This document shows, one piece after another, positions 10,701-11,322 of a stretch of DNA of 11,322 nt (position 1 is its first letter; the number at the start of each line of letters is the position of its first letter). Under the pieces are notes generated by a model. It saw nothing but the letters and a program-made list of their open reading frames with translations. It had not been told where the DNA came from and searched no databases. Where the stretch lies: positions 1 through 11,322 of the forward strand of contig CAJCBY010000397.1 in NCBI GenBank assembly GCA_903960725.1. Reading direction: 5' to 3'. The position numbers were made by a program, and so were the translations under genes. This stretch comes from an uncultured Cytophagaceae bacterium (GTDB lineage: Bacteria; Bacteroidota; Bacteroidia; Cytophagales; Spirosomataceae).

Positions 10701-11322
10701 TAGCGTTTTGTTATCTTCGTCTGTTAGGTCATTTACACCTTTAACTTTAATTTGACCCGTTAAATCCCCCGCTTTAATAGCAATAATTGGATTTTTGCCA
10801 AATTTCTGAACTCGGTGATTTGACTGATCGGATACATATAAATTCCCCTCTGCATCTAAAGCGACACCGGATGGACGGCTCAATTTAGCGACTGAAGAAC
10901 CATCTCCTAGACCTCCTGCGACAACATTACCAGTCTTTGCGCCTGGAGCCCACTTCGTAACCCGGTGGTTATCTCTTTCAGATACATATACATTTTGATC
11001 CGAATCAACATAAATACCACTTGGGTCTGCTAGCTGATTAGGAGCGGAACCGTACCAGTTACCCCCTGCCACGATTGTAGGTTGAGTTGCCCCTGGAGCC
11101 CATTTTTGAACGGCATGATTCCATCCAGTGGTAACATAGATGTTCTTATCAGCATCAACAAATACTGCCTGAGGGTTATTTAATACGTTAACATTATTTT
11201 GATTATTGAAATCACTACCACCGGCAACTGTTGCACCTGTAGTTGCATTTTTTGCCCACTTTTGAACACGATTATTATTTCTATCCGCTACATAGATATT
11301 CTCCTCAGCATCAACGAAAACA
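1740..11322 (-). CDS. Giant modular T9SS-exported surface protein (NHL / Calx-beta / VCBS / FN3 / cadherin), start missing
   Basis: The frame is open from the right edge (first full codon at 11321, residue 1 here) to TAA at 1742-1740: 3,193 residues, with the N-terminus outside. Domains in order: partial NHL propeller (1-176), Calx-beta C-half (177-234), whole Calx-beta (235-346), Calx-beta N-half (347-410), six-blade NHL propeller (411-698), C-half (699-756), whole Calx-beta (757-895), N-half (896-959), six-blade NHL propeller (960-1246), C-half (1247-1303), seven VCBS/FG-GAP blades (1304-1703), FN3 (1706-1813), seven VCBS blades (1814-2223), FN3 (2259-2370), cadherin (2378-2468), putative Ig of He_PIG type (2475-2559), three cadherins (2563-2863), TSP3 (2881-2931), SprB-like region (2933-3117) and T9SS type A sorting domain (3119-3193). 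No catalytic domain is visible. The many DxDxDG loops imply heavy calcium binding and a stiff extended form. The likely role is adhesion or surface-layer building after T9SS export; the ligand is unknown. The GTG at 11072 is an internal valine inside a blade and is not a start. Confidence 0.93.
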   Translation of the reverse strand, partial: VFVDAEENIYVADRNNNRVQKWAKNATTGATVAGGSDFNNQNNVNVLNNPQAVFVDADKNIYVTTGWNHAVQKWAPGATQPTIVAGGNWYGSAPNQLADPSGIYVDSDQNVYVSERDNHRVTKWAPGAKTGNVVAGGLGDGSSVAKLSRPSGVALDAEGNLYVSDQSNHRVQKFGKNPIIAIKAGDLTGQIKVKGVNDLTDEDNKTLILTPTTVTNVALSSSASNTITIVDNDTAPVVSFKFSSPTIVENSSTDLVLTATPSIVSDKDITVLFETSGTAVASSEYTISSNTITIAKGKSSGALTISTRNLNDTTVEPLESIVFAVKAITNATAQTSTVTTFVESDDAPTYSIASSKATITEKNTTQEIEVKLPTAASRDVIVELGLEGSAKISDDYTLDFAGKGEFTVVAGGKGDGGERNKVGSPWGVSVLANGTVFVSSQNNAKVTRWAPGDTTGTIVAGDDWTQGQNNLIRNPMGIFVDKDETLYAISGFANNIVRYTKGSLVGTIVAGSQSSGSEANKFSNPTGIFVDDAGSIFVADRNNDRIQKWAKNSSGAYTTGVTVAGGATYNASTETAKLNNPGAVFVDKAGNVYAASNWNHAVQKWAPGATQPEIVAGGNWWGSRADQLANPEAIYVDDEGNVFVGEGGNGRVTKWAPGAKTGVVVASGINNLTAMSFDGKGNLYVVERNNHRVLRFLLNPQIVVKAGDLSGKATITTVDDAIDEEDETIIITGKNVTNATAVGTVSTTLSISDDDLAPVVRLSLSRPRIVENAANDLVLTASMSTVINAGTASNTGSTPNNSPANTSYTVPVVSGKEVALTFVVSGTASETTEYKVSSKELKIAKGASSGTITISTKGLDDTAVEVLESIKFKVSAITNATVAIDSVIALLESDDNPVVTLSTDLKDFPEHKSTSILAKLSAPSSRDAVLSFGFTGQATLQEDYTVDFPGKGSTKVVAGGNGQGNEFNKVDYPEGMFVTPNGTVYVSSNNNPRVTRWAPGDTTGTVVAGGNWWGNNLNQLQNPRGIYVDANENVFVIDNQSNRVVKWAKGATAGVVVAGGNGSGNALNQLGNSNGLFVDGSGNIFITDNANNRVVRWAPNATTGTLVAGGDTYNSALTPSENNLRLNWPQGLFVDATGNVYVTTNHNHAVQKWAPGATKPTIVAGGNWFGSAPNQLGDPQGIYVDAKENVFVAEAANGRVTRWAPNATVGVVVATGISQANGIGFDSEGNMYVTDRMNHRVLKYQLSPQIIIPAGASEAKLTIQGLDEDLNEEDETIIAKVGTAVGANLNATSELTLKILDNNTTLTLKENPFVGLANGAVAWGDYDRDGDQDVAVMGESATTGAVTAIYQNNQGVFKNINQNIAFLTDGDLSWVDINKDGYIDLVVSGFNNKPQTKLYLNVKGEYFEDTNDYGLPQLYASKMAWGDLDNDGDIDLAISGLDERDQFQFYLCFKEEGKGNFIVENGNLSANGGMMMNQNGSSQGASGFINGDLKIVDYDLDGDNDIIYSGQAASGSAVGGLWLNTYIPTPVTNNNNMNNNSQIQWNLLNSSLVVANFGANSQGRLTVINSGEDDKGNIILSTNNGAALGISSYYDNVAQRNLTISQYGFPMLKNGDIAVGDFNNDGKDDLVFTGEDSKGTPQTKLFIQTPEGGFKESPVVLKGLRNSTADWVDYDMDGDLDLFITGLEGSGSKTLLYEADIKYNKNEAPSAISGLKTENLGNGKVRLSWNAPTDDKSTTLGYVVRLGTSKGGTELSNTESDLVTGTRLIVKTAPIYTNFFETQLDPGNYYWSVQAVDNGLKGGQFAIEDKFQLLYDWKILNQGGIIDRSIAALPNPVIKLVDVDNDKDLDLIYGSSTQSGIPKLMKFDTKRLATDNSNPLSQVDKISNAQTGDINGDGKPDVVINNLFGTSYGIKVFMTIPPTTANSSTSTSTTPPAPNPGTGTNSSIYNVKDLGVGLFRAKARVVDLNNDGQAEVVVAGLTSSFSSGKFSLVVYSFDKATGNFTPTDLSSQIVTLNSAVFDLGDIDNDQDIDLIVSGFSSSSGYRSFVYKNTTTLGGAYTFTATTDNLLAVKDGSADLIDFDSDGDLDAVISGTSATGDVFEIYMNQTKQGKTGWPKLSNLGLLPARNSKVDLGDFNGDGYSDLLYSGTIEGQGETTKLSEFNPLTQKYVDSKFNVSDVINAEVEFGDLDGDGDLDFALSGENKDKVGTYTFRTYVNVRNQSAQVAKIALSEIGVMSTGTTSADPVLEYVENFGPSTPVVESQTILTGVTTAANRTPVEFVWKASTDDHTPVEGLTYALRIGTTPGGDEIMSPNANTDGTRKTGDKGNAEHNLKWRLSLPNGTYYWSVQAVDASYAGSAFSVEKNFVLNASGIKVNATPVVSTKEFSIREGAPKGTVVGKVLATDAENQPLRFSLSSYQLTFEIDSLSGIIKVKDPAVLIYKNLPSLDLVVAVSDGVGSTNATIKINLFDLSKPPTSVKYPGPLVFSKDSPITDVVPEVNGFATKFSISPALPTGVKLDTTTGIINGTPTQELAKSTFTVTASNAAGTITGTVVITVTRPNKVPVLGTNSFTLPENSKAGTSVGNISATDGDSDVLKYSVLTFKDVFEVDSLAGNLKVKNPERLDFETTAKFTVSVAVSDGIATTVGDVTVNITNVNEGPRIDAVTPISVKEDLAIATALVTLKSVDPEGATTVTYSIAGGNGDGLFELKNGNVLTLKSALDYETAKSHTLKIKSSDGSASDSTNVVINVIDIPNTSLEQSFKVSVYDVVYEDTQANLNYSSFMRTELANSTGFVYEISGGADAALFTIDPVTGTLNFKVAPDFEKPTDANKDNVYEVKVKITNAKDGAVEVPLVTSQKTLFVPEAKPLVTQISAIVTTPATDTDGDGVADTADNCPITPNANQKDTDGDGQGDSCDDSDGDGIFDDVDKEIGSAPGSVVDVTGVAMFSLPATNYRVSSLSATCVGNNSGSFSVRVLNTSLDYTIKTTGPNSFTKTEILEGKKSTTYILGSLAKGTYTVCVTIAGKTGYEQCFEVTIKEPEPLKTNSVVDPIANTIKLDMTGASKFNVTINGQTETVFSNTFSKALNTGLNRIVVSTDLACQGNYTKEVFISEEVVTYPNPTTGIFYVNIPGRDSEVYVSVNSASLMTMLDQKVQIPASRQIAIDLSTMPTGTYVVQLLGESVRKTVKVVKQ
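1743..1967 (-). other. T9SS type A C-terminal sorting domain
   Basis: The last 75 residues read YPNPTTGIFYVNIPG, then QKVQIPASRQIAIDLSTMPTGTY and a Lys-rich end (VRKTVKVVKQ). This matches the Por secretion tail: YPNP-x-x-G at the start, a P-x-G-x-Y strand, and a short basic C-terminus. It directs export through the outer membrane by T9SS, followed by cleavage and attachment to the surface or release. It is not the type B form, in keeping with the absence of a PorP/SprF gene downstream. Confidence 0.93.
1971..2525 (-). other. SprB-like beta-sandwich region between TSP3 and the sorting domain
   Basis: Two small domains are suggested. The first contains SATCVGNNSGSFSVRV and ends AKGTYTVCVTIAGKTGYEQC, resembling SprB repeats (C-x-G-x-x-x-G-S and L-x-x-G-T-Y-T-V). 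The second contains LDMTGASKFNVTINGQT, LNTGLNRIVVSTDLACQGNY and VFISEEVV. From memory, this combination often precedes T9SS sorting domains. Four of the seven cysteines of the visible protein lie here and could form disulfides. Confidence 0.6.
2529..2681 (-). repeat. Thrombospondin type 3 calcium-binding repeats
   Basis: DTDGDGVADTADNCPITPNA, then DTDGDGQGDSCDDSDGDGIF and DDVDKE, form the usual string of D-x-D-G-D-G loops with two cysteines. In Bacteroidota surface proteins this is a short stiff spacer just before the C-terminal secretion region. Confidence 0.92.
2733..4190 (-). repeat. Cadherin-like / putative-Ig / three cadherin-like domains
   Basis: Four cadherin-like domains lie at about 3918-4190, 3348-3635, 3060-3344 and 2733-3041. 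They show the bacterial pattern of an ENS-x-x-G or RE-x-x-x-G-T-x-V-G start, an ATD or SVDPE turn, F-E-(I/V)-D-S-L-x-G in the middle and LD-(F/Y)-E-T-x-x near the end. Between the first and second, at about 3645-3899, is a putative Ig (He_PIG) domain with LPTGVKLDTTTGIINGTPT. The fourth cadherin is the most divergent and has a longer middle loop. Confidence 0.8.
4212..4547 (-). other. FN3 domain 2, after VCBS propeller 2
   Basis: TPVEFVWKASTDDHTPVEGL, LTYALRIGTTPGGDEI and GTYYWSVQAVDASYAGSAF match the FN3 type that commonly follows VCBS repeats in Bacteroidota surface proteins. It aligns along its length with the FN3 domain at 5883-6206. Confidence 0.8.
4653..5882 (-). repeat. VCBS/FG-GAP propeller 2 (seven blades)
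   Basis: Seven repeats start near 5813, 5660, 5435, 5264, 5093, 4931 and 4772, with cores such as GDINGDGKPDVV, GDIDNDQDIDLIVSG, IDFDSDGDLDAVISG and GDLDGDGDLDFALSG. These calcium-binding loops are the hallmark of integrin-alpha-type propellers. A Ser/Thr/Pro-rich loop (5481-5564) separates the second and third blades. Confidence 0.85.
5883..6206 (-). other. FN3 domain 1, after VCBS propeller 1
   Basis: A fibronectin type III-like domain runs from NEAPSAISGL through VRLSWNAPTDD and LGYVVRLGTSKGG to NYYWSVQAVDNG. It shares R-(L/I)-GT-x-x-GG and YYWSVQAVD with the second FN3 domain at 4212-4547, so the pair most likely arose by duplication together with the VCBS blocks. Confidence 0.8.
6213..7412 (-). 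repeat. VCBS/FG-GAP propeller 1 (six clear blades and one degenerate)
   Basis: Integrin-like repeats with the pattern GD-(Y/F/L/I)-(D/N)-x-D-G-D-x-D-hydrophobic-SG start near 7361, 7211, 7058, 6848, 6476 and 6320. A seventh, degenerate copy (VVANFGANSQGRLTVINSGE, about 6668-6603) sits at the regular spacing between the fourth and sixth blades but has lost the calcium-binding aspartates. Seven blades match the usual number for this fold. The block contains Met/Asn/Gly-rich (6861-6911) and Asn-rich (6687-6734) loops. Confidence 0.85.
7413..7583 (-). other. Terminal Calx-beta C-half closing the NHL section
   Basis: SPQIIIPAGASEAKLTIQG through LDEDLNEEDETII to LKILDNN matches the second half of a Calx-beta domain (strand, AG turn, D-x-x-x-E-E-x-E-T loop, and final I-x-D strand). 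It lies just after the last blade of propeller 3 and completes the half-domain that precedes that propeller. No whole Calx-beta domain follows; the VCBS section starts directly. Confidence 0.8.
7584..9227 (-). repeat. Calx-beta / NHL supermodule B (548 residues)
   Basis: Same order as supermodule A: C-half (9054-9227, IVVKAGDLSG to ISDDD), whole Calx-beta (8637-9053), N-half (8445-8636, ending DYTVDFPGKGSTKVVAGG) and six NHL blades (7584-8444). The extra length comes mostly from an Asn/Thr/Ser/Pro-rich insertion in the whole Calx-beta domain (8883-8969). All six blades keep a clear NHL core, and blade 4 has a longer entry loop (YNSALTPSENNLRL). Confidence 0.85.
9228..10793 (-). repeat. Calx-beta / NHL supermodule A (522 residues)
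   Basis: The repeating unit consists of a Calx-beta C-terminal half (10620-10793, IAIKAGDLTG to VDND), a whole Calx-beta domain (10284-10619, APVVSFKFSS to ESDD), a Calx-beta N-terminal half (10092-10283, ending DDYTLDFAGKGEFTVVAGG) and a six-blade NHL propeller (9228-10091). Blade 2 is degenerate, with IVRYTKGSLVG in place of the KWAPGA signature. The propeller opens with an unpaired VVAGG strand, and its last blade lacks one, which suggests closure by a shared strand. Confidence 0.85.
10794..11321 (-). repeat. NHL beta-propeller 1, last four blades (partial)
   Basis: Four NHL blades are visible, each with a core like NPxGIxVDxxGNxYVxDxxNxRVxKWAPGA followed by VAGG. By blade-specific wording they match blades 3 to 6 of the two complete propellers: the first ends in QKWAKN, the second has NHAVQKWAPGATQP, the third has NWYGSAPNQL and RVTKWAPGAKTG, and the last has NHRVQKF without WAPGA. 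Blades 1 and 2 and the preceding Calx-beta half should lie just beyond the right edge. Confidence 0.85.

Noticed and set aside
11070-11072. GTG at 11072 as the start codon of the giant gene.
   Set aside because: It encodes the valine of an IVAGG strand inside an NHL blade. The same frame continues without a stop through two more recognisable blades to the right edge, so the true start is outside the window.
7584-11322. The regularly spaced NHL repeats as a CRISPR-like or non-coding repeat array.
   Set aside because: The repeats are in frame, vary mainly at the protein level and encode a clear NHL consensus, so they are coding repeats.

Overview
The window looks like Bacteroidota. The evidence is a giant secreted protein ending in a type IX secretion system (T9SS) type A C-terminal sorting domain, a TSP3 / SprB-like tail typical of flavobacterial and cytophagal surface proteins, A-rich translation starts without Shine-Dalgarno motifs, and moderate to low G+C. 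Cytophagales or Flavobacteriia are both plausible; I cannot name a genus.

Three genes lie on the minus strand, so the window reads from right to left. (1) From the right edge down to 1740 runs one open frame of 3,193 residues whose start lies beyond the window: a giant modular surface protein or adhesin. Its visible order is NHL propellers nested inside split Calx-beta domains (two complete copies and one partial), two seven-bladed VCBS/FG-GAP propellers each followed by an FN3 domain, a cadherin / putative-Ig / three-cadherin string, thrombospondin type 3 repeats, SprB-like domains, and the T9SS sorting domain. (2) Four bases after its stop begins a 240-residue lipoprotein with two FN3-like domains (1013-1735), probably co-transcribed and followed by a clear intrinsic terminator (960-992). 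(3) After an AT-rich gap of about 165 bases comes the 5' part of a polytopic membrane protein of the O-antigen ligase / Wzy_C family, which runs off the left edge (1-796).

Genes 1 and 2 are read as one unit: a very long, calcium-rich, stalk-like protein exported by T9SS and a small envelope lipoprotein made with it. The O-antigen ligase-like gene has its own leader and a higher G+C. It may be unrelated, or it may belong to the surface polysaccharide to which T9SS type A cargo is attached in some Bacteroidota.

The most unusual point is the nested architecture. Each six-bladed NHL propeller is inserted at the same loop of a Calx-beta sandwich, and the whole unit of about 520-550 residues is tandemly duplicated. 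No tRNA, rRNA, CRISPR array or insertion sequence was seen. The plus-strand open frames are shadows of the minus-strand genes.
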